From Calothrix sp. NIES-4105 (GTDB lineage Bacteria > Cyanobacteriota > Cyanobacteriia > Cyanobacteriales > Nostocaceae): 64,000 nucleotides of DNA. Location of the stretch: contig NZ_AP018290.1 in NCBI RefSeq assembly GCF_002368415.1, forward strand, positions 3,733,614-3,797,613. The letters are read 5' to 3'. Below the pieces are notes generated by a model. That model had not been told where the DNA came from, did no database searches, and saw only the letters and a list, made by a program, of their open reading frames with translations. The position numbers and the translations under genes are program-made. This document shows, piece by piece, positions 26,712 through 36,639 of this stretch. Positions within the stretch are counted from its first letter, which is position 1, and each line of letters starts with the position of its first letter.

Positions 26712-26987
26712 ATGATTTTTGTTGTAGTTTCCTATGACGTTCCTGAAGACAGGCGCCGTACTAAAATCCATAAAATTCTAAAGTCTTATGGACAGTGGAT
26801 GCAGTATTCTGTTTTTGAGTGCGATTTGACCGACACTCAGTATGCTAAACTACGAGCGCGTCTCTCCAAAGTGATCAAACCAAAGGAAGATAGCATTCGT
26901 TTTTATACCCTCTGTGCTTGCTGCCAACCAAAAGTTGAGCGTATTGGTGGTGAAATGCCACGGGATAATACAATCTTTTTTGCTTGA
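26712..26987 (+). CDS. cas2: Cas2
   Basis: 91 residues with the Cas2 N-terminal strand ending in the conserved Asp (VVVSYDVPEDRRR, Asp8) and the C-terminal CACCQPKVERIGGEMPRDNT. Forms the Cas1-Cas2 integration complex. Its 3' end runs straight into the leader of array 2. A deleted copy of the same cas2-leader block precedes array 1. Confidence 0.95.
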   Translation: MIFVVVSYDVPEDRRRTKIHKILKSYGQWMQYSVFECDLTDTQYAKLRARLSKVIKPKEDSIRFYTLCACCQPKVERIGGEMPRDNTIFFA

Positions 26988-27250
26988 TACTTGCTAGCTA
27001 GTTGCGCCAACCCGTGGGTGTTGAAAAAAGTATGCTAAATTCAGCGGCTGAATTATTTACCTTGTCTAGGTTTCAGCGATTTTTCCCCAACTTGAGGTTG
27101 GCGCAACTCTTGAAAACTCCTCTATATATAGGTTTGAGCTATTTTCACTCAGATCACTATTGACAGCCAATCGGCTGAAATTGTATTTTTAGATCAGTTA
27201 GCGCAACTGAACCTTGAAAACCAAATACGGTAATGCTTCTACTGCGAGCC
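26988..27250 (+). promoter_or_regulatory. leader of CRISPR array 2
   Basis: 263 bp between the cas2 stop and the first repeat, same length as and closely similar to the array 1 leader. Contains repeated TTGGCGCAACT/AGTTGCGCCAA motifs, some inverted relative to others. Expected to hold the array promoter and integration signals; the intact repeats next to it mark it as the active end. Confidence 0.88.
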
Positions 27251-30200
27251 ATTGCAATTTCAAATAATCCCTACCAGGGATTGAAACCAGAGTTGTCTCA
27301 AATTTTAGGAAATTTCAAATATTGCAATTTCAAATAATCCCTACCAGGGATTGAAACCAATTTTTCCATTCGTTGACACACGGCTATTATCAGATTGCAA
27401 TTTCAAATAATCCCTACCAGGGATTGAAACCGGGTATCCCAGGTTTACCCAAAGCTTCTATAGCTATTGCAATTTCAAATAATCCCTACCAGGGATTGAA
27501 ACAAACCAACACTAGCTAAGTCAGCTTTTGAAATTATATTGCAATTTCAAATAATCCCTACCAGGGATTGAAACTTACATCAACAACGCCAGGAACAACG
27601 CCAGGAACATTGCAATTTCAAATAATCCCTACCAGGGATTGAAACATTTATAATATTGCACCTCGCACGCGCGGGGTTTTATTGCAATTTCAAATAATCC
27701 CTACCAGGGATTGAAACAATTGGATAGCCCCTAAATCGGATAAGTCTATCGTTATTGCAATTTCAAATAATCCCTACCAGGGATTGAAACGCTTAAGCAG
27801 AGTAATAGGGATTTAATTCAAAAGATTGCAATTTCAAATAATCCCTACCAGGGATTGAAACTCACCAGAAATAGAATGTAGCTAGTCATGGATTTAATTG
27901 CAATTTCAAATAATCCCTACCAGGGATTGAAACAGATAATGTTTCTTCTTCTGAATCTGATGTGTTAGAATTGCAATTTCAAATAATCCCTACCAGGGAT
28001 TGAAACAACATCATTGGATAGAAGCACGCGTCTGGATAAGATATTGCAATTTCAAATAATCCCTACCAGGGATTGAAACCTAAATTTGTTGTGCGCGGCG
28101 CGTACAATGCTTCATTGCAATTTCAAATAATCCCTACCAGGGATTGAAACATGAGGTGGTATGATGTTGAGCGACCAGCATGGATATTGCAATTTCAAAT
28201 AATCCCTACCAGGGATTGAAACATATATGAGATAGTTGACGCTGTAATTGAGTGGATTGCAATTTCAAATAATCCCTACCAGGGATTGAAACCCTCCACC
28301 TTTGCTTTAAGTTCGGCAATACGCTTATCATTGCAATTTCAAATAATCCCTACCAGGGATTGAAACATTAGTGCTGATGTAGATGCTAATCTTGAAAAAG
28401 ATTGCAATTTCAAATAATCCCTACCAGGGATTGAAACGCGGTTTGATACAGATGCTTTTGCCAAGTCATCAATATTGCAATTTCAAATAATCCCTACCAG
28501 GGATTGAAACATCAACGTGCGGTAACTCGTCAGCTTTGTTTAAAATTGCAATTTCAAATAATCCCTACCAGGGATTGAAACTGGGAAAAGCTAACAATAG
28601 CGACTCGGGTGGTTAATTGCAATTTCAAATAATCCCTACCAGGGATTGAAACAACATTACTATATATATAAAAGACTACTTGATATATTGCAATTTCAAA
28701 TAATCCCTACCAGGGATTGAAACGCTTCGTACTGCGATTATTCAGCAAGGTTATGTAAATATTGCAATTTCAAATAATCCCTACCAGGGATTGAAACAGT
28801 AGAAAGTGACAAAGTACGCGCGGAGGCTCTTAATTGCAATTTCAAATAATCCCTACCAGGGATTGAAACTTGACTCGTCAATTACAGGCATAGGCGCACT
28901 TCGATTGCAATTTCAAATAATCCCTACCAGGGATTGAAACCGACTTGATAAAATTGATAGAATAGAAAATCGAATTGCAATTTCAAATAATCCCTACCAG
29001 GGATTGAAACTCTTCACCATTTGGGCCACGTTCAAGCCCTGGAGGATTGCAATTTCAAATAATCCCTACCAGGGATTGAAACTCCCTACTTTTGCATTTA
29101 GAGGTACTAATAATACGATTGCAATTTCAAATAATCCCTACCAGGGATTGAAACGAGCATCACTGAAAACATCAACGAGATTAAAAAAATTGCAATTTCA
29201 AATAATCCCTACCAGGGATTGAAACATCCATAATTTACCCATTGAAAGATAGGGGTGATTAAAGATTGCAATTTCAAATAATCCCTACCAGGGATTGAAA
29301 CCAGGGGTGATATAGAAAATATCTGCACGAGTGCATTGCAATTTCAAATAATCCCTACCAGGGATTGAAACTGGACAATACAACGAATTAAATTTTGGGG
29401 GATTATTGCAATTTCAAATAATCCCTACCAGGGATTGAAACGGAGATTGATTGTTCGTATTACTAAACCCTTCTAATTGCAATTTCAAATAATCCCTACC
29501 AGGGATTGAAACAACTTTGTAGCGGCGCCCGTCCGATACATAGCGAATAATTGCAATTTCAAATAATCCCTACCAGGGATTGAAACAAGATGCTTCGAGA
29601 GAAACTGAACGACATTTTGATTGCAATTTCAAATAATCCCTACCAGGGATTGAAACAGAACATCCTTACTCATACAACAGGCGCCACAGATTGCAATTTC
29701 AAATAATCCCTACCAGGGATTGAAACCAACTGTGATGCTTAATTGGGACATGCCTGTACTGATTGCAATTTCAAATAATCCCTACCAGGGATTGAAACGT
29801 TTATGATTCACGCAAAGTTGGTGGTGGTGAAATTGCAATTTCAAATAATCCCTACCAGGGATTGAAACAGTATTTCCATAGTGCAAAGGCTGCCAGCATA
29901 CAAAATTGCAATTTCAAATAATCCCTACCAGGGATTGAAACAAAAAAGGAGAGTTGTCGGCTTTTTGGATATCTCATTGCAATTTCAAATAATCCCTACC
30001 AGGGATTGAAACTTTTGAGCGCATTGTTTCTATTGCTCAGGAATAATTGCAATTTCAAATAATCCCTACCAGGGATTGAAACCCAGATAACCAGCACTTT
30101 AGATTCGTTTGTAATGGATTGCAATTTCAAATAATCCCTACCAGGGATTGAAACCCAGGTTACAAGAAATCAAAAAGTTATCAAATTAATTGCAATTTCA

Positions 30201-30869
30201 AATAATCCCTACCAGGGATTGAAACAGAGATGGTGGAGTAAAAGAAATATACTATGGTAAATTGCAATTTCAAATAATCCCTACCAGGGATTGAAACAGC
30301 AAGTAACCCCGCGCATAGGGCACGGTTGCGATTGCAATTTCAAATAATCCCTACCAGGGATTGAAACAAGATTTAGAGCGGATATCACAGGAGAGCAATC
30401 AGGTATTGCAATTTCAAATAATCCCTACCAGGGATTGAAACTACGAACGCTCCGAGAGCGCGTATTTTTCCGGTGGATTGCAATTTCAAATAATCCCTAC
30501 CAGGGATTGAAACACGCAGGTAAAACACAATGCGTAGTAATAAATGATATTGCAATTTCAAATAATCCCTACCAGGGATTGAAACCTAAGAATTGTTGAG
30601 TATCGCTATGCAAATATTTATTGCAATTTCAAATAATCCCTACCAGGGATTGAAACCTAGCTACTATTGGAGTAGCAAGTATTAATAATGATAAATTGCA
30701 ATTTCAAATAATCCCTACCAGGGATTGAAACATCTTCAAAGGCTATTTCAGCATAACGAACTGTGTAGATTGCAATTTCAAATAATCCCTATCAGGGATT
30801 GAAAGGGAAATTGGCTGGAGTCACTATATAGCCATTGCAATTTTAATAATCCCTTAAAGGGATTTAAAG
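27251..30869 (+). CRISPR. CRISPR array 2: about 49 intact 37-bp repeats plus two degenerate ones
   Basis: Repeat of 37 bp beginning ATTGCAATTTCAAATAATCC, with the palindrome ATCCCT-ACC-AGGGAT and ending TTGAAAC. Intact repeat starts run from 27251 to 30695, with spacers of about 33-38 bp. The last two units (about 30769 and 30834) carry substitutions (CCCTATCAGGG; CCCTTAAAGGG), marking the leader-distal end. The repeat differs from array 1 at positions 11 and 24. With array 1, the element carries roughly 70 spacers, all apparently of different sequence. It follows the cas operon in the same orientation. Confidence 0.98.
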
Positions 30870-30916
30870 CAGGGAATAAGGCTAATTTTTAGTCCTGCTT
30901 TCAGCAACATATTTTT

Positions 30917-31369
30917 ATGGTAAATAAAACACCAACAGTTGCAGAATTGAGAGAACTTTCTTTGCGACTTCCAGAGAACATTCCGTATGTTAAAATGCTA
31001 GTTTTATTCGGTTCGAGAGCTAGAGGTGATATTCATGCTAATAGTGATTGGGATTTTGCTGTAATTTGTGATGAGAACCAACGTTTAGATTATGTAAAGG
31101 ATAATCCTTTTTTGTGGTTTGAGCTACCTGCAAAAGTTGGCGAGATTCTCCAAATCAATAGCGATATTATAGATGTGGTAGAACTTGATCATTGTTCGCC
31201 ATTGATGGGTTATCATGTAGCCCGTGATGCTAAGGTTTTATATGAAAGTAAACCAGAGAGTTTTCTTAGATTTCAATGCAAAGCCTGGAAGATTTATGCT
31301 GATACAGCAAAATTCCGCAAAGCTGAAAGAGAATCTATAAAACTCTGGTTGAATAAAAGAGGGTTATAA
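30917..31369 (+). CDS. MNT-domain nucleotidyltransferase (MntA-type antitoxin)
   Basis: 150 residues. The minimal nucleotidyltransferase motif GSRARGDIHANSDWDFAV (about residues 31-48) with its two catalytic aspartates is intact. Such proteins pair with HEPN RNases: the MNT adds AMP groups to the HEPN toxin and silences it. The HEPN partner follows 9 bp downstream. The pair begins 47 bp after the last degenerate repeat of array 2. Likely a toxin-antitoxin or abortive-defence module stabilising the element. Confidence 0.88.
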   Translation: MVNKTPTVAELRELSLRLPENIPYVKMLVLFGSRARGDIHANSDWDFAVICDENQRLDYVKDNPFLWFELPAKVGEILQINSDIIDVVELDHCSPLMGYHVARDAKVLYESKPESFLRFQCKAWKIYADTAKFRKAERESIKLWLNKRGL

Positions 31370-31378
31370 ATAAATCTT

Positions 31379-31822
31379 ATGAAACGAGAACCTGTTACAA
31401 GTAGACTTGTGTTAATAATCAAGTATCTAAATAGGTTGCGTGAGTTTGAATCGGTGAGTGTTGATGAGTATTTAAATAGTTTTGACTATCAACTGATTGC
31501 TGAAAGGTTAATCCAGTTATTAGTTGATGTTGCTTCAGATATTAATACTTATATATTGGTGCAATTACATAATATTGTTCCATCAGCTTACTATGATTCT
31601 TTTGTTGAGGCTGGAAAAAAGGGTATTGTTACAAGAGAACTAGCTTTAGGGCTTGCGGCTTCAGCAGGAATGCGAAATCGCTTGGTTCATCAGTATGAGG
31701 TGATTGACAATCGTATCGTTTTTTCGGCTATCCCTATAGCTTTAGATCAATATCAGTTATATGTACAGGAAATTACAAGTTTCTTAGATTCTTTGGAAAT
31801 AACAGAGCATGACTCAATCTAA
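31379..31822 (+). CDS. hepT: HEPN-domain RNase toxin (HepT, DUF86)
   Basis: 147 residues. The HEPN active-site motif RNRLVHQY (R-x4-H, about residues 100-107) is intact, followed by the usual C-terminal helix with DQYQLYVQEITSFL. Partner of the MNT gene just upstream. A diverged fragment of the same family lies after CRISPR array 1 (15590-15747). Confidence 0.88.
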   Translation: MKREPVTSRLVLIIKYLNRLREFESVSVDEYLNSFDYQLIAERLIQLLVDVASDINTYILVQLHNIVPSAYYDSFVEAGKKGIVTRELALGLAASAGMRNRLVHQYEVIDNRIVFSAIPIALDQYQLYVQEITSFLDSLEITEHDSI

Positions 31823-31909
31823 TCGCCAAATTAGTCTATTTTTATGGACTTGGGCTATTTGCTTATGGGTTTTAACAATAGGCGGGCGTGAGGGAAAACG
31901 TTTTGCTTA
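31808..31909 (+). CDS. possible small membrane protein
   Basis: A 33-codon frame (MTQSNRQISLFLWTWAICLW...) overlaps the end of hepT by 15 nt. It has one hydrophobic segment of about 18 residues and ends GGREGKRFA. No ribosome-binding site or family was recognised, so it may be chance. Confidence 0.25.
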
Positions 31910-32028
31910 AACATTAATTTTAAGAGGTCGGCGCCAATTTTAATCTCTCTCTGTGTACTCTGCGCCTCTGTGGTGAAAATGATAAACTGGACTACACAGG
32001 CAAGATGCCTGTGCCACAAGCCATTAAA

Positions 32029-35000
32029 TTATATAGATTCACCAATTAGGGTAAAGGCAGACCAATGTTCGGGACTGGGATATTGTTTCATGGTTACTAA
32101 CATTGCTTGGCGAAGCGCGGCGCCTTTGTCAGGATTTTTCTGCATTTGGCGATAAAACTCGGTCATTAATAGTTTGGTTGATGCGTCGTCTACACTCCAT
32201 AGGGAAACAACTACACTTTTTGTACCTGCTGCTATTAAAGAACGTGATAGTCCAATGACTCCATCTCCTGTGAGTGTTCCTTGTCCGGTTTGGCAAGCGC
32301 TTAATACTACTAGGTCTGCGTTTAGCTTCATGTTAAGTATTTCACTTGCTGTTAGTAAACCGTCATTACTTTGCTGTGTTTTGAGAAGGTTAGTAGAAGA
32401 TGGCGCCAATGCTATCGCACCTGGTATACTATCGCCAAAGTCATCTAATAGTCCATGTGTTGCTAGGTGAATTATTCTAGCTTGAGTCATTAATCGTTTT
32501 ACTTGGCTTTTGGTTGCGTCTTTCCCTATTAATGGTTTTGTATTGAGCATAGTAGCTATCTCGCGCGCTTCTTTTTCTGCAAATGGTAAACTAACTAGCT
32601 GTTGCGGTGGTTGTCCTGCTCTAACTGGTATGCCTGGCATTATTGGGTTGCCTACTACTAATACTGCTTGAGATGATGATGGGCGCCGTTCGTGCGTTAA
32701 TTGTAATAGTTGAATTGAAGGTGCTGTAAGTATGGTATGTTTTTCGATTAAATATTTACCTTGGTTATCTTGAAGTGCGGGAAAGGGAATTAAAAATAGT
32801 TCGTTTTGAGGTACGAATATTACCCTTTCGTTAGGGTTCTTCGGTAAATGTTGAGCAATAGGGGTAATTAATAATTCATGAAGTGCTTTGAGTTTCTGTC
32901 TTGCGTTTGGTTCAGGCTTTTTATTGTGTGGCGCCACAACTGTCAGTCCTCTAGTGGCGCCTATCGAGTCAAGAGCGGTTGCGACTACATCCTTTAAAGG
33001 AGTGTTGGAATTTAAATTAACTTTTTGAAATGCAATTTCTCCTGTGGGTTTAACGACCCAAATATATATGTCTGTATCTTTAATTGAATACTCAACAAAC
33101 GTCGCGTTTTGCTGTTTGGCGATTTTTTGAATATCTTTGATAGTAGGTGGTAATATTTCAGGTATATTATTTTTATTTTGAGGTTGCCGCGCGGCGAGTA
33201 AGTTAATGAAAGCTCTGGCTCGACCACGCTCTGATACTTCTAACGCTTCTTGATATTTGTTTTGAGCAACTAAGACTTTTTGGAGTAAACTGTATACTTG
33301 AGCTTGTGTTTCAAAGATTGAGATTTGATTTTTGTCTGTAAGGTCAACTCGTATGGACTCATAAACTTTAATGGCGTTATATAAAGCAGTTGTTGCTTCG
33401 GGTAAATTCTTTCTTGTATAATAAAGCGTACCAAGCTGTCTAAAGATATTTGCCTCTTCCTGCTTTTGATTGTTTTTATTCGCAGATGCGGCAGCTTGCT
33501 TATAATAATTGATGGCTAAATTATACTGCTGCTGATTTTGTTCAAATAATCCAGCTTGAAATAATGCATAATACTCAAATAAAGGATATGTACGAGCTAA
33601 TTCAATTGCTTTTTGGAAATATTCCCTTGCCTGTTTTTTTTCTCCAAGGTTAACATAAGCAGTTGCTATTTTGGCTAATGCAAATGCTTCTAAATTACGA
33701 TTTCCTACTGACTGCGCTGATGCTAAACTTCGTTGAGCTTCTTCCAATTCTTTCGATGTTTTCTGAGGTAGAGCTTCTGGAGTAGATGCGGATATACTCG
33801 ATGCATCTTTACAAGCTTTGTTGCTCGCTTCGTCCTGACCTAGTGTCCTATAGGCAACACACAGTCTTAAATAACTAGCTTTAATTCCTTGATTTGCAAG
33901 TAGCTTATTTTTATTGACTAAGAACTGCTCAGTTGGGTTAGAAGTTGAAATACTTCCTGTTTGATTTAAAGATGTTTTTAATGTTTTGATTGCCTGTTCA
34001 TAAAATTTAATCGCTTGCTCATATTTACTCGTATCCGCATAAGCATTAGCGATATTTACCTGAATTAATCCTTGACTCGTGTTGTTATCTAATATAGTAA
34101 CAGGATTGTTAGTTGCTTGATTAATTGCAAGAGCTTGTTGATAGTACGAAATTGCTTTATCTTTATTGTTCCAGTTACTATATACCTCAGCCAAACTTGA
34201 AAGTGTATCCCGAACTTGAATTTGTGAACCTTGTTTCTTGAATATTTCTACAGCTTGCTCATACGACTTTACCGCTTGAGCAAATTCACTCCTGATATTA
34301 TAAACGCTTCCTACCCCTGAAAGTGCTTTACCTCGCTGAAAGTTATCACCTGTCTCTTTCGCAATTACAGCAGCTTGTTGATAATATTGTAATGATTTAT
34401 CTAATAATTTACCCGGCGCCTGACTCGGAGTTACATCTGTTTGAGTTAATCCTCCCCCTACACCAATTGCATAGTATAAACCACCCAGACTCATTAATAT
34501 ACTAGCTTCTAAATTCCGCTGACGTAATCTATCATCACCTGTCCCATTTGCTTTACGTATAGCGGCTAAAGCTTGTTCCACATAATCTATACCTTTACCT
34601 ATATCTGACGTAATAGCAATGGCGCCTAACCCTTTGAGTGCAAGTGCTTCTGTCTCATAATTACCGCTTTTACGCGCAACCGAAACAGCTTTGTTACAAT
34701 ATTCAATAGCGCGCGTCAAATCACCACTATCTCGATAAGTAAGTCCAATATTAGATAATATTCGTGCTTCTAAACCAGTATCACCTGTAGCTTTAGCAAC
34801 TTCTATACCCTGTTGATAATAACTAAGAGCTTCCTGTACCTGATTCAAATCACCATATGTATTACCAAGATGATTAAGCGCCTTACCCTCACCTGCTTTA
34901 TTATTATTTTGACGATAAATATTTAACGCTTCTGAGAACTTTTTCAAAGCAGCTTGCAACTGCAAACTATCGCGTAATTGTTCACCCTCTTTTATCAGCT

Positions 35001-35160
35001 TATCAGCTTGATTCTTGCTAGCACTACTAGTTTGCGCCACAGCTTGTGACATATTAAAAGGCTTAACCGCAAATCCACTCAAAGGCGCCGCCTGAAAGGT
35101 TATGTTAAAAGCTAGTAATACTAAGAACGATTGCAAACGATTAGAAAGAAACATATGCAA
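32029..35160 (-). CDS. TPR-repeat protein with C-terminal CHAT (caspase-like) domain
   Basis: 1043 residues. An N-terminal hydrophobic stretch (LQSFLVLLAFNITFQAA, about 9-25) followed by AVAQTSS looks like a signal peptide. Tetratricopeptide repeats fill about residues 50-620 (repeated A-LNHLGNTYGDL-type helices, YYQQ motifs). The CHAT protease domain is at the end with the His motif IIHLATHGLLDD (about 895) and the Cys motif VVLSACQTGQG (about 947), so the catalytic dyad is intact. TPR-CHAT proteins are abundant in filamentous cyanobacteria; the substrate is unknown. A signal peptide makes a direct role with the cytoplasmic CRISPR complex unlikely. It reads opposite to the cas operon. Confidence 0.9.
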   Translation of the reverse strand: MHMFLSNRLQSFLVLLAFNITFQAAPLSGFAVKPFNMSQAVAQTSSASKNQADKLIKEGEQLRDSLQLQAALKKFSEALNIYRQNNNKAGEGKALNHLGNTYGDLNQVQEALSYYQQGIEVAKATGDTGLEARILSNIGLTYRDSGDLTRAIEYCNKAVSVARKSGNYETEALALKGLGAIAITSDIGKGIDYVEQALAAIRKANGTGDDRLRQRNLEASILMSLGGLYYAIGVGGGLTQTDVTPSQAPGKLLDKSLQYYQQAAVIAKETGDNFQRGKALSGVGSVYNIRSEFAQAVKSYEQAVEIFKKQGSQIQVRDTLSSLAEVYSNWNNKDKAISYYQQALAINQATNNPVTILDNNTSQGLIQVNIANAYADTSKYEQAIKFYEQAIKTLKTSLNQTGSISTSNPTEQFLVNKNKLLANQGIKASYLRLCVAYRTLGQDEASNKACKDASSISASTPEALPQKTSKELEEAQRSLASAQSVGNRNLEAFALAKIATAYVNLGEKKQAREYFQKAIELARTYPLFEYYALFQAGLFEQNQQQYNLAINYYKQAAASANKNNQKQEEANIFRQLGTLYYTRKNLPEATTALYNAIKVYESIRVDLTDKNQISIFETQAQVYSLLQKVLVAQNKYQEALEVSERGRARAFINLLAARQPQNKNNIPEILPPTIKDIQKIAKQQNATFVEYSIKDTDIYIWVVKPTGEIAFQKVNLNSNTPLKDVVATALDSIGATRGLTVVAPHNKKPEPNARQKLKALHELLITPIAQHLPKNPNERVIFVPQNELFLIPFPALQDNQGKYLIEKHTILTAPSIQLLQLTHERRPSSSQAVLVVGNPIMPGIPVRAGQPPQQLVSLPFAEKEAREIATMLNTKPLIGKDATKSQVKRLMTQARIIHLATHGLLDDFGDSIPGAIALAPSSTNLLKTQQSNDGLLTASEILNMKLNADLVVLSACQTGQGTLTGDGVIGLSRSLIAAGTKSVVVSLWSVDDASTKLLMTEFYRQMQKNPDKGAALRQAMLVTMKQYPSPEHWSAFTLIGESI

Positions 35161-35275
35161 CGGATGACTCTAGGATGTCACGGATAGTTTATCTTACAGA
35201 AGAAGCAGGTTTCTTAAAATACAACTTCTTTTAAACTAATAACTCATCCGTTACATCCGTTGTATCCGTTGCTAA

Positions 35276-35404
35276 TTAAGCAGCTTTAGATTTGCGACGT
35301 TTGGGTTTATGTTGTACCTGCGAGGCTTGTTGTAGCTGTGCCTCACGCCCTTCAAACTCAATTACAGTCCGAGCTACTAATTCAGCTAGGGTTTCACGTT
35401 TCAT
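35276..35404 (-). CDS. small basic hypothetical protein
   Basis: 42 codons: MKRETLAELVARTVIEFEGR then a glutamine-rich part and a basic C-terminus (KPKRRKSKAA). Codon use looks genuine and the ordered acidic-to-basic layout resembles small conserved cyanobacterial proteins. No family or role recognised. Lies just upstream of the TPR-CHAT gene on the same strand. Confidence 0.45.
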   Translation of the reverse strand: MKRETLAELVARTVIEFEGREAQLQQASQVQHKPKRRKSKAA

Positions 35405-35569
35405 AGTTGATTGTTATCGCTTTTAATACAATAGCTGCGATGTCGAAATATTCTGTTAGCGATAAGCTATTCCGTGATATTCATGTTCTTACGTTACATG
35501 TAACGTCTCTACAGCATTCTGTATAACAATAAAACGATAAACTAAGGAAAATTGCTTGAGGAAGCGTCA

Positions 35570-35947
35570 ATGGCAAAGACAAATGGGGCAAAAAGTGAAA
35601 CATCTACTACTGAGTCACCCTCGGTTTCAGACGCAGAAGACCTGGCGCCAGTTAAAGATTCTTCTGAACTAGTTGAGGGTACCCAGGATATTGATGATAT
35701 CTTAAACTCACTTAAAACTTTATTGAGTACGTTAGAAAAACTCCAAAAAGCTCGGCAAGAAGTGGGTGATATCAAACCTTTAATTGGGCGAATGCTTGAT
35801 GGAGAAATTATTGGAGGGGAAGACCTTGAGCAACTTAAAACAGGTGTAAGTGGTCTTTCTCGTCTTGTTCGCGCTTATAGTGACCATCAAGCAGCACTAG
35901 CTAAAGCACAACCTGCAAGACAATTGCTTGATCAAGTTATTAAATAA
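35570..35947 (+). CDS. hypothetical helical protein
   Basis: 125 residues from the ATG at 35570, which is preceded by GAGGAA at a good distance (a TTG at 35552 would add six). The first 45 residues are low-complexity and acidic (KSETSTTESPSVSDAEDLAP). The rest is helical with LNSLKTLLSTLEKLQKARQE and ARQLLDQVIK. No family recognised and no catalytic motif. Confidence 0.6.
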   Translation: MAKTNGAKSETSTTESPSVSDAEDLAPVKDSSELVEGTQDIDDILNSLKTLLSTLEKLQKARQEVGDIKPLIGRMLDGEIIGGEDLEQLKTGVSGLSRLVRAYSDHQAALAKAQPARQLLDQVIK

Positions 35948-35978
35948 TCTTGATCCCCCCCAACCCCCCCTTACTAAG

Positions 35979-36205
35979 CTACGGTGTACACACATTTTTA
36001 TAATTCTTCTCATATTCCCCCTTTGTGTCCTACCCTACCATAAGCGGATATCCTTCGGATAACGGGAAAACATAAAGGTTTACGTGTCTTTGTGGTTTGT
36101 TCCTTTTATCAACCACAAAGGTCACAAAGGACACAAAGGAAGAGGGAAAAGTTAAGAGTTATCTCGTACTTAAGAAACTTTAAAGAACTTGTGTATACAC
36201 AGTAG
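35979..36205. repeat. MITE-like inverted-repeat element, copy 1
   Basis: About 227 bp bounded by CTACGGTGTACACACA on the left and, inverted, CTACTGTGTATACACA on the right. The interior has TTTGTGTCCT/AGGACACAAA type inverted repeats (near 36020 and 36125) that would fold as a large hairpin. No coding sequence. A related copy is at 40635-40790. G/C-tract repeats (GGGGGGACTCCGGGGGGG, 36235-36250) follow. Confidence 0.6.
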
Positions 36206-36639
36206 CCTTACTAAGAGGGTTGTTCGCTTAACATGGGGGGGACTCCGGGGGGGTTATTCCCCCCTTATAAAGCAGGGTTAGGGGGGATTATAGAGATGTG
36301 TGTGCATGGTACAACCAACATCTAGCACGAAATGCCCACATTAGAGAAAATTTGTGCTAACTTAATCCGGTAAATAGATTGCTTACGTGCGTTCACCAAA
36401 CAAATGACTATGCTGCTTAAATTAAAGTCTTAGCTTTTTTGTGTCTAAACCAACCTGTCAAACACAGGTTAGCTTATAATTGTGTAGTAATTATTAAGTT
36501 TTCTCAAAACATCAGGACAACTTCCGGTGTTCTATGTTAAGGAAATCCAGCCCTCGCTGGCGCTTGAAGGCAACTCCGGTTAATTCTATAGTGCCATTTT
36601 AGAGCAATTCGCCAACGGTTTCTAGTAGTTAGTTAAAAC

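Noticed and set aside
32029-35160. Idea that the TPR-CHAT protein is a CRISPR-activated protease as in type III-E (Craspase)
   Set aside because: The locus is type I with no gRAMP/Cas7-11, and the protein appears to carry a signal peptide. TPR-CHAT proteins are common in filamentous cyanobacteria.
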